DNA from: Sweltsa coloradensis
Taxonomy: Eukaryota > Arthropoda > Insecta > Plecoptera > Chloroperlidae
Assembly (NCBI GenBank): GCA_024449915.1
Contig: JAMZAV010000769.1
Span: 186,001 to 250,000, forward strand
Length of the DNA: 64,000 nt
Reading direction: 5' to 3'
This document shows, one piece after another, positions 11,193 through 23,295 of the stretch. Below the pieces are notes generated by a model that was given only the letters and a program-made list of their open reading frames with translations, searched no databases and had not been told where the DNA came from. The number at the start of each line of letters is the position of its first letter. Position 1 is the first letter of the stretch. The translations under genes and the position numbers were made by a program.

Positions 11193-12088
11193 GCAACATT
11201 ATCGTTTGATTTTATATTTTATATATTTATATGATGTTATCGATTGATAATGCATAACCCCTTTAATTATCTATAGTTATTATTTTATCGTCGTCACATT
11301 GTGCATGCCATTAGGGCCTAGGCTCATTATAGGCTACTCAAGAAGGGTGCAACAGTGGTAGGCTTATTTCAGCTAGCTAATTAGCATCGACTCTTTTCTT
11401 ATGTAAACTTACTCTACTACCAGTATAGCAGTGGATTTCACAAGACAAGAACACTATTGAACACTCGAGGAAGATCAATGCTTAATTGTTAATTTGTATT
11501 GAAAAAAATAGTGGTACAAAAGCATGCGACTTTATATCTTATGTTGAACAAACTCACACACATTAGGCCTACACTACGGCCAACAACAATTGCAACATTT
11601 ATAGCCAGTGGTGTCAATGAACAATTATATTTTTTTAATAAAGTAAATGATCTTGTACAATGAGTTGGGGGGAGGCCCATCAGCTCATGCGGGCACCCAG
11701 TCCCAGAAATTTGGTTGATTCTTAAGAGTGTGATTTGAGTATTTTAACGAGTTTTAGGCTTGATTTTTTATAACGTTTTGTTAATGGTGACTGGCGATGA
11801 TTGTCGTGATTGCAAAATTAGGTATATAATGTAATAATGTTCTTTGGCTTGACATTAGATTTCTTCATTTGTGCCAGAGATATAGGCTCTAATAATCCTG
11901 ATTTTTTTATATACTGAGGTAACCTATATATTATTTATTTTATGTTGTTATTTCCCCCCCCCTGACACCACTGATAAAAGCAATCTTGATATAATAATAA
12001 AAAATTCAACGAGGGAAAAAATAGTGACATAGGATGTGACTTCTCAAAACGGTAGTGTTACCACCACAAATTAGGCACTGATGAAGAG
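11193..12088. other. Unassigned intron sequence
   Basis: AT-rich intron 3 sequence. No coding signal or terminal repeats recognised. Confidence 0.4.
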
Positions 12089-12096
12089 GTTTAGGC

Positions 12097-12488
12097 CAGG
12101 GGTGGACAAATCCACCAAAAGGTTAGGGGCGAGGGAAAATAAGTAGGGGCCATAGTATCGCGGTGTAGCTGGGGTCAGGGGCAAAGCCCCAGCCGCCGGA
12201 GGCAAATTTGCCAAATGCGTTTTTTTTTTTTTTAGTATTGCGTAGGCTAACGTTTGATTGCCAAAAACGCGATTTAAAGCGAATTTGTATCAATAATAAG
12301 TAATAACTTGTGGAAGTAGCTAGTTAATGTTGCATTGATAAATGAAAAACACTCACCAATATAACGCTGCTAGGTGTTTATTAAAAAATATTTATATATA
12401 TCCCCTATGTATTTTTTTTTTCATGATTTTTTTTATGGCCAGCATGAAATTGTTACTCGCCCGGGCGAGCGGTAATTGTCCACCTCTG
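12097..12488. mobile_element. Short hAT-type element next to RUSF1 exon 3
   Basis: Ends CAGGGGTGGACAAAT and, inverted, CAGAGGTGGACAATT, with a perfect 8-bp duplication GTTTAGGC at 12089-12096 and 12489-12496. A 14-bp perfect palindrome CTCGCCCGGGCGAG sits at 12457-12470. It is 392 bp and non-coding. The right duplication ends 17 bp from the donor GT of exon 3. Confidence 0.87.
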
Positions 12489-12515
12489 GTTTAGGCCCAG
12501 AGGCATAATACGTAC

Positions 12516-12708
12516 TTGGTGTTGCGTAAGAGCGGCTCTCGTTGCTCCTCCTGCCACCCCAACAAGTGACTTCATGAGGGTCGACACGCACAGTATTACC
12601 ATAGAGTAGCCTTTTAGATACGGGGTCATACACTCCAGCAACATGGCAGCGTCGTTTAGAATATCTGCAAACAGTCTCCACTTCTTGCAATCGTGGTCGA
12701 ATTCCGTT
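12516..12708 (-). CDS. RUSF1: RUSF1 homologue, coding exon 3
   Basis: Exon of 193 nt. The acceptor is TTGATTTCAG (AG ends at 12709) and the donor CAA|GTACGT (GT at 12515-12514). Its first base completes the Gly codon begun in exon 2, and it ends in phase 0. The product contains KKWRLFADILND and LVGVAGGATRAALTQHQ, the two most diagnostic stretches of the DUF647 domain (vertebrate QWRLFADILND and VSVAGGATRAALTVHQ). Hydrophobic segments between them fit membrane helices. A 392-bp hAT-type element ends 27 bp from the donor, with its target duplication at 12489-12496, so the 5' splice site has kept only a short stretch of original intron. Confidence 0.95.
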
Positions 12709-12716
12709 CTGAAATC

Positions 12717-13935
12717 AAATGTACATAAATTAATGTGAGTGAATTATTAAAACCCTACATCTTCACTGGAATTAGGAAACATTAACGTCTTGTTGGAACC
12801 ACGGCGTTGGAAACTTATTGGTTTGATCAAAAACGTTATTATTATTATTATTATTATTATTTTATTATTACTTATTTATTCAACAACAGACATATACTTT
12901 TCAGTAAAATCCAAAAAAACATTGAACATAATAGTAAACATGAAAAACATGAAGGAAACACACAAGTTATTATGATAAAGTTAACTTTAAAAGTATTAAA
13001 TAACCTTACTAAGGGTTACAGGAATTTATAACTTGTAAAGACATGATCATTTAAATATAAAGAGATATGATTAATAGTCCTTCATTTAGAGTGAAAACCA
13101 CTCTACGGAAAGCGGGCAAGTAACAACATATGTCATTCAATTCACAAAACCCCAAGGAAGAATATTTCACTTGTTGCTAATGATCTAGATTCAGCGTTTT
13201 GGCGTCGCGACGCTTTAAAGATGGCCGACGTTGTTTTTCATGCACGCGCATTGGAAGAAGAAACGGCATGTATCTAAAAATCAGTTTGTCCGATTTGGCT
13301 GCAATTAATTTTATTCTCTTCACAACAAAATTGTCAGTGTGTAACACAATATAAACTTTATATTCAATACATTATATATGTGTTTTAATATAATATGTAC
13401 ATCAAAATCATTTTGTTTTCACTTTGTAGTCTTTTCGATTGGTACCAGTGGTATAGATTCACAGAATAATTTTCTTGAATGTACATTATAAATACTTTGC
13501 TATGTTTTTAACAACATGGCTATCCTGAAATTTCATTTAAAAAATTATTTTATATATTTTTTTAAATTAAAATAATATGGTGTGTCACTCTACGATAGCC
13601 GCCTAGCTGCGTTGGCGCATGCCAACCTATGGGTAAATTATTCACTTGGGCTTGACTTTTGTGGAAATATCTTCACAATAACAAAAGTAAATACAAATAA
13701 ATATTATATTATCTATTTTAATATATATTAACCAATATATATATCATTATTTTTAGATTTTAGCCGGGTTGGTATTAACTCTCTATGTTTCTAGGGGTTG
13801 TTGTTATGCATAATGCTAAGATTTAGGTGGTGGTGCATTATTTGCGGTTTAGCATTCTTAATAATTGTTGTCAGGGGGAGACGCTTGGTGCCGTGTTTTG
13901 GTTTTTTATCCAGATGAAGTATTGATACAGATATA
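12717..13935. other. Intron sequence with (TTA)n tract
   Basis: Holds a TTA microsatellite at about 12837-12868 and AT-rich unassigned sequence. No gene recognised. Confidence 0.4.
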
Positions 13936-14900
13936 TTGGACGAGCAAAGCAAAGACTTCAATTTCACTGACCCCCACAAAAATAAGCTCTTTTTTCTGTT
14001 TGTTTGCGCTCTACCGGGCAAACGGCATAATGCGAACTTGATGAAAATTGGAGGAAACCTTCAAAATCTCTTAACCCCGCCACGTTTTTGGGTACAGCCA
14101 AAGAAATATTTCTCATGAATATTGTACTTTTACGATTTTGTTTGATATTAATGCGATATTTTCGTGATATTTGGCCCGCGGCATTGGAAACGGCTACTCC
14201 GATCTTGATGAAACTTTATGGGAACGTTTGAAATCATTTTAATTAGATATGTTATGATTTAAGGGACATTTGAAGAAATATCTTTTGTAGAAATCGTATT
14301 TTTACGATTTTCCCCCCAAATTTTTAATACAATATTTTCGTGTTGTTTGGGCTGATTCTGACCAAACGGGTGGGGCTACAACGTTCATATTTTACATGTA
14401 CATTAAGATTAGGGTGATGCAGTACCCTTTGAAAGAATAAGTTGAAAAAGTAGGACAAAATAAATAGAAATAAAGGTTTTAATATAAGCCTTTTACAGGT
14501 GTATAAATAACAAGTAATTCTCTTGACGACCCCCCGGCGACGATGACAATGACACAACAAACGATGACAAAGACGATGACGACCGCGACGTGAGAAACCC
14601 CCCTTCCTACCCTTACCCGTGGCTGGTTCTGACCAGCATGGGCCCCTCCCCCCCCCCCCCTTAGGCTAGAGTGGTGCATTATGACCTAACGGTTGACGGG
14701 TCCTTAATCCAAATAAACCAAAGAAATATCAAGTAGCTATAGAAACTTGACAATAAGCACCAATACTTACAAGAAGCAAGTCTTTGGTCCTCGAGATATT
14801 TTACATTCTATTGTTAGTTGGCAATTGGTATTACCATAGCAATTAATAATACTTTATAAAAATTATCCTAATTTAACAAAAATGATTTTGCAATGGGAAC
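13936..14900 (+). mobile_element. Helentron-like family B, copy 2 (3' end lost)
   Basis: Begins TTGGACGAGCAAAGC and follows family B (CTACCGGGCAAACGGCATAA, GATTCTGACCAAACGGGTGG) to about 14900, where it diverges just before the expected hairpin and CTAG end. A GC-rich block with a C tract (about 14649-14660) interrupts it. Intron 2. Confidence 0.55.
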
Positions 14901-14924
14901 AAAAAATTATTGGGTCCACCTTGA

Positions 14925-15180
14925 CCCGGAAAAAAAATGTTGTACTTAGTATTTTTCTAGCTAGGTACCATTGGCAAAAATCTCCGATAAAAAATAACAT
15001 GGGGACAATCTTTATGCCCGTGACCTTGGAGGATTTTGATCTGAAAAAATACTGGCCATTATTGACGTACTCGACAGCCTTTTCTGTAAATCCTCTATGT
15101 TTTGTTTTTGTAATTTGGGCAAGTGGTTTGGTCTAAATATGCTGATTAACAAGAAGGGGTATTATTTTGGAATGCATATT
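14925..15180 (+). repeat. Dispersed repeat C, copy 1
   Basis: Shares an ordered set of blocks with 55955-56185: CTAGCTAGGTACCATTGGCA, GACAATCTTTATGC, TGACCTTGGAGGATT, CTCTATGTTTTG and AATATGCTGAT. No coding capacity or defined ends; class unknown. Confidence 0.5.
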
Positions 15181-15290
15181 TTTTCGTGTTTTGAGTGTAT
15201 ATTTGTGCACAGTTTCAAGGCACAATGGAATAAAGGCCCAAAGGGCCATTTCAGATTTTGCCCAGCAGTGGCAGTCGTGTCCATACAAAC

Positions 15291-15978
15291 AAGGGAAACG
15301 CCAAAGTCGTTTTTAAACGAGTGAGTGAGCCAAGAGAAGAGTACCCAGTATCATTCCCCATACTGGGCTAGATTCAGCCTTGGGTATATGGGAGGAAAGG
15401 GGATGTTCCCGGGTACTCCACACTTGGCTCACTCACTCGTTTAACAACGACTTTGGCGTTTCCCTAGTTTAAATTGAACATTTAAAATGCGAATCGTGTT
15501 CAAAACGTATTAGCGTGAATCATTAACAAATTTCGAAGATAAAACAAAATCCTCTAATTTTTATTTTCCATTTAACACCCCTCAAAAATAATTGGTGGGT
15601 GTAAAAATATAAAAAAGTTCTGACTAACGGGCATCGAACCCCAACCCTCCGTGCGGTAGGCTTAATGCTTACCACTAGGCCATGCCAGCCAGCAGGTAGA
15701 TCTCGTCCCGCTAGCTGCCACTAAACAAATGCTATCGATATTTTAAAAAATCACATTTTTATTTATTGTAGACTTAAATCAAGATGGATCTAACCGATTT
15801 TGTTAACAGTTCTCAGTAAACTCGTACCGGATGTCTGTTCAAAATTTCAGCGCAATCTGTTCAGCGGTTCGGCTGATTTTCGACGTACATACAGACAGAC
15901 AGACAGAAACACAGAATCACAGAATGAGGTCCGTTTGAGTTGAATGGAGACACTCAGTCGCTCCGCTCCAAGATTTAA
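15291..15978 (-). mobile_element. Helentron-like family A, copy 3
   Basis: Full family A copy with the duplicated, inverted 3' terminus (about 15291-15355 against 15411-15472, a long hairpin), the tRNA-like promoter and the GTCTGTCTGTCTG tract near the other end. The terminal CTAG is CAAG here on the left and CTAG on the inner repeat. It ends in a degraded ...TCCGCTCCAAGATTTAA. Confidence 0.62.
15619..15698 (-). repeat. tRNA-like promoter segment in family A copy 3
   Basis: A-box-like TGGCCTAGTGGTAAGC (15667-15682) and B-box-like GGTTCGATGCC (15629-15642) on the minus strand. Confidence 0.55.
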
Positions 15979-16066
15979 TTACCGAGTTAAACAGAAAGGG
16001 AAGTTTTTAAAACATCAAGCAGGTGGACAAGGTGGTGGAGTACACGTGCCAGGTGGAAAGTGCTAA

Positions 16067-18890
16067 ATGACTGCCGCTAGCAGAGACAGTATCTGCCCTT
16101 ATAAAGGCAATTGTAAAAATTATAAATTTATGTTTTGGAATGCAGGTGGACTCACCGAAGAAAAATACATAGACATACTGTTTAAAAACATAATTTTAGA
16201 ATATAAAATTGACGCATTCGCAATTGTCGAGGCAGGTGCAATATCTGACAATAACAATCTGGAGAAGGCAGATCTAGAAGGTTATAAAATATACAACCTT
16301 CCCAGAGCTAGGCAGATATCATCGGGCATGATTGTTGGTGTAAAAGAAGAAATAACTGTCAATTTCAAAATTATACATGAAATGTTTAATGTGGACACAA
16401 AACACCAAGACAAAATACGATATGGTATACAACCCTCCTCTTAACAAACCAAAAAGCCTTGAGCTAGTTGAAGTGGACAGAATTCTGGTTGGAGATTTCA
16501 ATGCCTCTAATAAATTGGGGAACTACAACACCACAATAGTAGTAGGCACTCTAGTAGAGGAATATGTAGTCTCAACTCCATTTATCCTACTGGAAGGTAC
16601 GCCTACTCCACACGCCTTTCTGTCGTACATGGGTGGGCTGTCAAGACCAGATCTGGCATTCTGCCACGCCAACTTAGCCATGAAACATGAAAATACTGAA
16701 TGTCCATCAGGAACTGGGCACAAAACCATACTCTTAACTAGAAATAATGAAGAAAGAGAAACACCAGAAGTACGAACCACTTGGAGCTTCAAAAAAGCAA
16801 ACTGGAATTTTTTAGAACCGATACTGAAGAAACATTCATCGTAAGAGAAAAAACCATGAACGTAGACCATGAGCAAGCAAGATTGGTATGATGCTCTAGT
16901 ATCTATGTGGAACAAAAAAGAAGAAAGTTAAAGACAATTTAAGAAATTTCCCAAAATGCCAATTTTTGCAAATTTCATAATCAAAAAAATTGAAAAATTC
17001 CTGTAAAATCACAGTTACAAGATATAATTTTTTAAACTGTCATTTGAGTGTAGTATTATGCTATAGATTATGTAGTAAAAAATAATTTTTTGGGATAATA
17101 GCCCCTTTAAGTCTTGGAATAGAAGTGACTTATCTCAGGTAAAGGGAGTGATAAGGGAGCTGTACCAATTGCTCTAAAGGTAGATGGGAAAGAAGTCGTG
17201 GATGCGAACGAAGTAGCAAACCTGTTCAACGACTATTTCACTGATATTGCAGACAATATAATCGACACCAAATCCGACACAGCTCAAGCATGTATGGCTA
17301 AACTAGAAAAGGGAATGGTTAGGTGCAATCAAAACTTTTCCCTCTTGCCAGTGAGCACCAATGAGGTACTTGAGGTGATAAGGGATCTAAAGCCAACAAG
17401 ATCAGCAGAGTGGGACGAGGTGCCCAGTTTTTTAATCAGACAATGTGCAGCATTCATCCCAAAGCCACTAGCAGACATTTGTAATTCCTCTTTCAGTGCC
17501 GGGACATTCCCAGAAAAGTTAAAATATGCCACAGTGAAACCGCTTTTCAAGAAAGGTAAGGCACAGGAGATGGCCAACTATAGACCAGTGTCGTTAATCC
17601 CAAACTTTTCAAAAGTGTTGGAGAAATTATTTCTAAAGCAACTTAATACTTTTTTAAATGATAACCACTTACTATCGGATTGCCAACATGGATTTAGGAC
17701 AGCCGTTCCACAAAATCAGCAACTTTTAATCTCACCCATGCGGTCCAAATGGCATTGGAAGATAAAGAAGTCGTGGGGGCAATTTTATGTGATTTGTCAA
17801 AGGCTTTTGACACTATTGACCACTCACTTCCACTTGGTAAATTAGAGCATATGGGGGTAAGAGACTAAACACTAGCTTGGGTTTCCTCATACTTGCTGAA
17901 TAGGAAACAGAAGGTGGCCGTAGGAAAAGGAAAATCGATAGCTCACTCAAAATGGAGGCTTGTCAAACATGGAGTACCGCAGGGGTAAATTGTGGGGCCA
18001 GTATTTTTTATTCTGTACATCAACGATCTTCCAAAAAATCTACCGCTGGGTTGTATGATTGTTCTCTACGCAGACGATTCTAGTGCTATTATACGGGCAC
18101 TCTGCGAAATGGGTTTGAAAGATAAATTCCTAATTATACTGAGGGCCTTTGAAGAATGGTTTGATGCAAACAAACTAAAGTTAAATTGTGGGAAAACACA
18201 GCTGGTAAAATTCCAGGTTCAAGGTGAATTATCACAGATGATGGTTGAAAATGAGAATGTGGAGATGGAACTGGTGGAGCATGCAATGTTTCTTGGACTA
18301 ACTGTAGACTACAAGCTTAAATGGGCAGACCATATCCACAACTTATGTAGTAGGTTAAGTTCTGCATAATATGTATTGAGGAATGTAGTAAATCAGTGCA
18401 ACCAGAAGATAGCAAAATTTGTGTATTTCGCATTTTTCCAATTATTAATTCAATACGGGATCTTATTCTGGGGTAATGCATCGGCTTCAATATCTGTCTT
18501 TCGTCTTCAAAAGCGGTCTGTAAGAATTCTTCTTAAATTACCTAATAGGGCATCTTGCAGACAGGCATTCAAATGTCTAGGTGTTCTCACTATAACAGGT
18601 ACTTATATACTGGAAATGGCATGCTTTGTCAATGAAAATCCCACCTTGTTTCAAAGGAACAGTAATGTGCACACCCACAACACTAGACTTAAAGACAATC
18701 TGCACCAGGACCAAACTAGACTTAGGCTAGCAGATAGTGACCCTATCCAAGCGGGAAGGAAATTTTTTAATCACTTACCAGTTACCAAGTAATATAAAAG
18801 GCAGATTAGGTGAAAGTAGTTTTAAAAATAGTGTCAAAATCTGGCAGCTGGAAAAAGAGTTTTACTCTCTTGCAGAGTACTTTAGTCATT
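16067..18890 (+). pseudogene. Decayed LINE (Jockey/CR1-like): endonuclease and reverse transcriptase
   Basis: Order of domains is as in APE-type LINEs. Endonuclease: KFMFWNAGGL, DAFAIVEAG and, after a frameshift near 16440, ILVGDFNASN, RPDLAF and GTGHKTI. Reverse transcriptase: DANEVANLFNDYF (17198 on), MANYRPVSLIPNFSKVLEKL, QHGFRT, a break near 17750-17990, then GPVFFILYINDLP and the catalytic VLYADDS, then KLKLNCGKTQ. A C-terminal module continues to about 18880 after another stop. At least four breaks make it non-functional. No RNase H is seen. Codon-level similarity is still good, so it is not ancient. Confidence 0.85.
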
Positions 18891-19177
18891 GAGCTGTGGG
18901 ACTTTCTTCCATGCAAGTTGTGAGTGTTGGTATTGTACTTGTTAGTCATGTAATTTGTAATATGTGTGTTTTAAATTAGCTCAGAACTGTGATATCTTGT
19001 AAGTAAGAGTATGACTATTGCCTACTGGGTTATACCCTTAATAGTTTTATCTTGTTATTGACATGTTTTACACTGGTAAACTTATTTGTACATGTATGCC
19101 ATAATCATTGTAATGTATTTTACATTATCTCAGAACTGTGATATCTTGCAAGATACTGCTTTATATAGGCCTACCCT
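18891..19177 (+). repeat. LINE 3' region with partial direct duplication
   Basis: AGCTCAGAACTGTGATATCT occurs near 18978 and again, slightly changed, near 19128, with shared downstream text (AGTTTTATCTT, TTACACTGGTAAACT). Probably a duplicated 3' untranslated region of the LINE. Confidence 0.45.
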
Positions 19178-19189
19178 AATTAGTTTTAT

Positions 19190-19356
19190 GGAACACAGGA
19201 CAGACAACATCTATTTAGATGCGCTACATTGAAAGGACACTATGGGGAAATGCCAGGGGGTATGGACAGGAGGGAACAGGAGTCCTATCTTTACTGGTTG
19301 TCATGACACATGATGACATAGATATGTCAATGTGGGCATAAGAGAAGAAGAAGAAG
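19190..19356 (+). mobile_element. 5'-truncated LINE insertion with 12-bp target duplication
   Basis: A 167-bp fragment ending in AAGAGAAGAAGAAGAAG is flanked by perfect AATTAGTTTTAT repeats (19178-19189 and 19357-19368). The sequence is the 3' tail of the LINE family at 9528 and 10560. This is the classic product of target-primed reverse transcription. Confidence 0.8.
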
Positions 19357-19563
19357 AATTAGTTTTATCTTAATATTGACGCTTTACACTGGTAAACTGA
19401 TTTGTATATTTATACTACTAGGAAAACGCTAAAGTCCCGCCGCGTTGATGGATGAGCTTTTTTTAAGTTTTTAGTTTGCGTGAGATATCTTTACTTTTAC
19501 AAGTGTTTTCCTTTACTGCCTATGCATTGTAGGTGATTGTTGCCAAGTTTCTATTGTTAGGCC

Positions 19564-19887
19564 TGTTATGTTCGGAACTGACCGGACTGGCCAAGGACGG
19601 TAGGTACAACTAAGTAACAATAGACAATGTATTCAGTAGTTACCTTTACTCTTGTTCTAGTAGACATACATCCAAGCCGATACAATACTAGGCACAGCAC
19701 GTAGGCCCTTCTATTACATGACTACTCTGTACAGTTGAACACCTTACAGCTCGGTGTCCCAGGTTCAACTACGAGACATCGTTCCGTGTCTAGAACCTCG
19801 GGAAATCCACAGGCGTGCCAACATAATAAAGCACGCTCAACTTGTACAATATACAGGGGTACCATGACATAGGGCACAAACATCACA
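19564..19887 (-). repeat. 3' LTR of the Ty3/gypsy element
   Basis: 324 bp; same sequence as 24603-24926. AGGCC follows on the outer side as part of the target duplication. Confidence 0.95.
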
Positions 19888-19900
19888 CTCTTCCCCTACT
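19888..19900 (-). promoter_or_regulatory. Polypurine tract
   Basis: The minus strand reads AGTAGGGGAAGAG immediately before the TG of the 3' LTR, the expected priming site for plus-strand DNA. Confidence 0.75.
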
Positions 19901-20118
19901 AGAATATTACTTAAATTTCACAATAGAGATAATGTACATTTTATAACAAGACTAAAATTATAAATAGATCATGTACATTTGATAACAAGGCTTAAATTAT
20001 AAATTTAGTCGGTCAGGGGCCTTGGGGGTTCGGGAAGAACGTCTTAAGGCGGGTGACACAGGGGCGTTGGATTTCGGGGATTTTTGTGTGACAGGTGGGT
20101 ATGGCAATTGAGGCTCTG

Positions 20119-23100
20119 TTAAAAATGGTTCAGTAATTCAGGGTGTGAATTAGACATGTGGGGTGACATGGCACGTGATGTGGGTAATATAAGTGGATTA
20201 GGAACATATGCAGTAGGCCTGGTTGGGTAGGAGGGGCTAGGAAGCTCCTTTACAAACAGTTTCATCTGATTAATGTGAACCAGGCGTATAGTTCCTCCAA
20301 CATCCACAAGATAAGTGGTTGCACTTAATTGCTTTTTGATGACTCCATGTACTGGATAGTCTGAGGGTTTTACCTTTACTAACACCTTACTATCTACTTC
20401 AAACTTCACCACCTTGGTAGGTACATCTATTACCTTACCTGGCTGGGGTTTTATCAAAGAAAGCAAAGTTCTTGGTTTTCGTTTCAATAAGTATTCAGAG
20501 GGACTTAAATCATTATCAGACATTGGGGTAGTCCGATAGGTAAGCAAAAGTTTACATAGGGTTTCTTGGATCTTTGCCTTTGATACATTGGGTTGATTCA
20601 AACCAAGTTCCTTAGATAAGGCTTTCTTAATTGTTTTGAACTGCTCGTTCACAAGCACCATTCGAGTTAGGATGGTACGCAGGGCTTTTAGTTACAACTA
20701 TTCCACATGAGTGGCAGAAAGTTTCAAACTCTTCTGAGTTGAACGGGGGACCGTTGTCCGAAACCAGTTGTTGAGGAAATCCCAAAACACTGAAACATTT
20801 AGTTAATCTCTTTATCACTTCTTTAGAATTAGTTCCGTGCGACATCAACCAAACGTCTATCCAGCGTGAGGCGCTGTCAATCAGAATAAGAAATGTTTTC
20901 TGCCCTTTAACAAAGAAATCTACATGTACACGGAACCATGGTTCCACACTCGGCCATTTGAGGGTCATATTTGTGCTAGGTCTAAAATTTACAAGTTGAC
21001 ATTCTTCACATGACCTTACTTTCTGTTCAATGTCAGAATTAATAGTAGGCCACCAACATGCTGTTCGGGCTAAAGCCTTCATTCTGACTATACCAGGGTG
21101 TTGCATGTATAACAGGTTTATTAGATTTTCCTGCAATGACGTAGGAATAACAACTTTATTACCAGCTAAAATACAACCTTGTTCTAAAGAAAGATCCATT
21201 CTTCTCTTGAAAAACGGTAGGAGGCCAATGTTGGTAACATGGTTAGGCCATCCATTTCTGGTAAGCTCTAATACTTTATGTAAAGTAGGATCTTGGAGGG
21301 TTTCCCTAGCTACTTCTGCAAATGTTATCGGTACTTCATTAGTTAACCAAGATACCTGGTATTCTTCAATACATTGTTGCGGTAAGGGTAGTCTGGACAT
21401 AGCATCGGCTGGACACATTAACGAACCCTTCCTATAAACAATTTTGTACTGATATGCTGACAATATTACGGCCCATCGCTGTAGGCGAGACGCGGCTACT
21501 ACTGGAATGGCTTTATTTTGAGCAAAGATATGTCGTAATGGCTGGTGATCAGTCACCAGGGTAAAGCTTTGTCCGAATAGATATTTGTGGAATCGCTTGA
21601 CCGCGAATACTAAAGATAAAGCTTCTCTATCAAGCTGTGAGTAATGTTGTTGGGCTTTAGATAATGTGCTAGAGACAAACATAATTGGTTTCTCAACACC
21701 ATTAATAATGTGGCTGAGAACACCCCCTACTCCATATGGTGATGCATCTGCAGCAACCACAATCGGATAGCTTGGGTTGTAATGTACCAACAACTGATTA
21801 TTTAATAGGAGTTCCTTACTTCTCTGGAAGGTTTGGGCACATTCCGTTGTCCATGTCCAACTAACTCCCTTCTTGGTAAGATTATACAGTGGTTTTAACA
21901 ATGAAGATACATTTGGCAAGAATCTATGATAGAAATTTAGCATTCCTATATAGGATCTTAGTTCTGATACATTTGTGGGCTCTCTGGCATCTACAATAGC
22001 TTCGATCTTAAGACTGGATGGTTTTTACTCCATTTTCATTTAGGGTGTGCCCTAGATAGTCCACTTGTTTACAGAAAAACTTACATTTAGATAGATTAAC
22101 ACGAACATTATATTCATTTAACCTGTACAAAACCCTATAAAGATTTTGTTTACACTCCTCCAGATCTTTTCCAGAAACTAACAGATCATCCAGGTAGCAG
22201 ATTACCCCCGGTAAATCCTTCAGTATTTCCTGCATGGTTGACTGGAAAATGCCTGGAGAACTGGATATCTCGTAGGCTAATTTAGTGTAACGGAACAATC
22301 CGAACTCAGTATTTATTGTCAAATATTTTTGAGATTCTAGGCCCACAGATAACTGTAAATATGCATTTTGTAAATCTAACACAGTAAAGATTTTGCCTCC
22401 AGCGAGGGATGCAAACACGTCATCCAGTTTTGGGCAATGGATAAAAATCTGTTTTCAAGGCTGAATTTAACGTTACCTTGAAGTCTACGCATATTCTCAG
22501 TTTTCCGTTTGGCTTAGGTACACAAACTATAGGTGACGCCCATTCAGAATGGCGTACCGGAACCAAGATTCCTGATTTTACCATATCATCTAACTGCTGC
22601 TTCACTTCGGCCTTGAGTGCAAAGGGTACATTGTACGCTTTATGGAAAACAGGGATGACATCTTCCTTTAGCACCAGGTTAGCTTTAAATCCCTTAATAG
22701 CTTCTGACTTGTCATCAGAGAATACATTTGGGAATTTGGAGTTAAGCTCTTTCATGACAGTTTTAGTTTCAACCACCGGTTCAATTCCCTTAATTCCATT
22801 TTCCACCTCAACCTTGAAACAAGACATGAAATCTTCCTCTACAAAATGGCTGCTAGAATTTACCACTTGGTTTTGGATAGCTAGTCCTACTCCTGTATCC
22901 CCAAATACCTGTCTCCAATTTGGTGACAGAGTATCTAACCACGGTCTGCCTAACAAAGGCTTAAGTTGATGGCTCGGCTCACAGACAATTAATTTCAGGA
23001 CTTGACTTGGTCTATCTATAAGACTTACATTGACCTTAATTTGTCCTAAAACTTTTAATTTTTCTCCTGTGACTGACTTTAATGAGAGTGCGCTTACTTT

Positions 23101-23295
23101 AAGTGGTTTATGACTGAAACATCTTGAGTAAGTGTCTGCTGACACTAGGCTAACACTAGCCCCACTATCGACTTCAAATTCTATATTTTTATTTTCTACT
23201 AGTAAATTTACTATCAGTGGTCCCTGTTGAATCGGGTTACTAGCCAAATAAACAGTGGTGCCTGTCTGGGATTCCTGATTCGGATTACTAGGCAA
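20119..23295 (-). pseudogene. pol: Ty3/gypsy pol: protease, RT, RNase H, integrase, with frame breaks
   Basis: Protease EFEVDSGASVSLVS (catalytic DSG) near 23190. Reverse transcriptase from KSGILVPVRHSEWASPIVCV through LRICVDF to the catalytic CYLDDLLVSG near 22190. RNase H with VVAADASPYGVGGVLS near 21760. Integrase with a zinc region (MQHPGIVRMKALART..CEEC), then first Asp (HVDFFVKGQKTFLILIDS), VSDNGPPF and YHPNSNGACERAVQ (D, D, E), and a C-terminus to 20119 (RTTPMSDNDLSPSEY). Frame changes occur at about 22420, 22010 and 20640, each at a short run of identical bases. Lengths and order are otherwise complete, so the element was recently intact or is misread at these positions. Confidence 0.9.
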
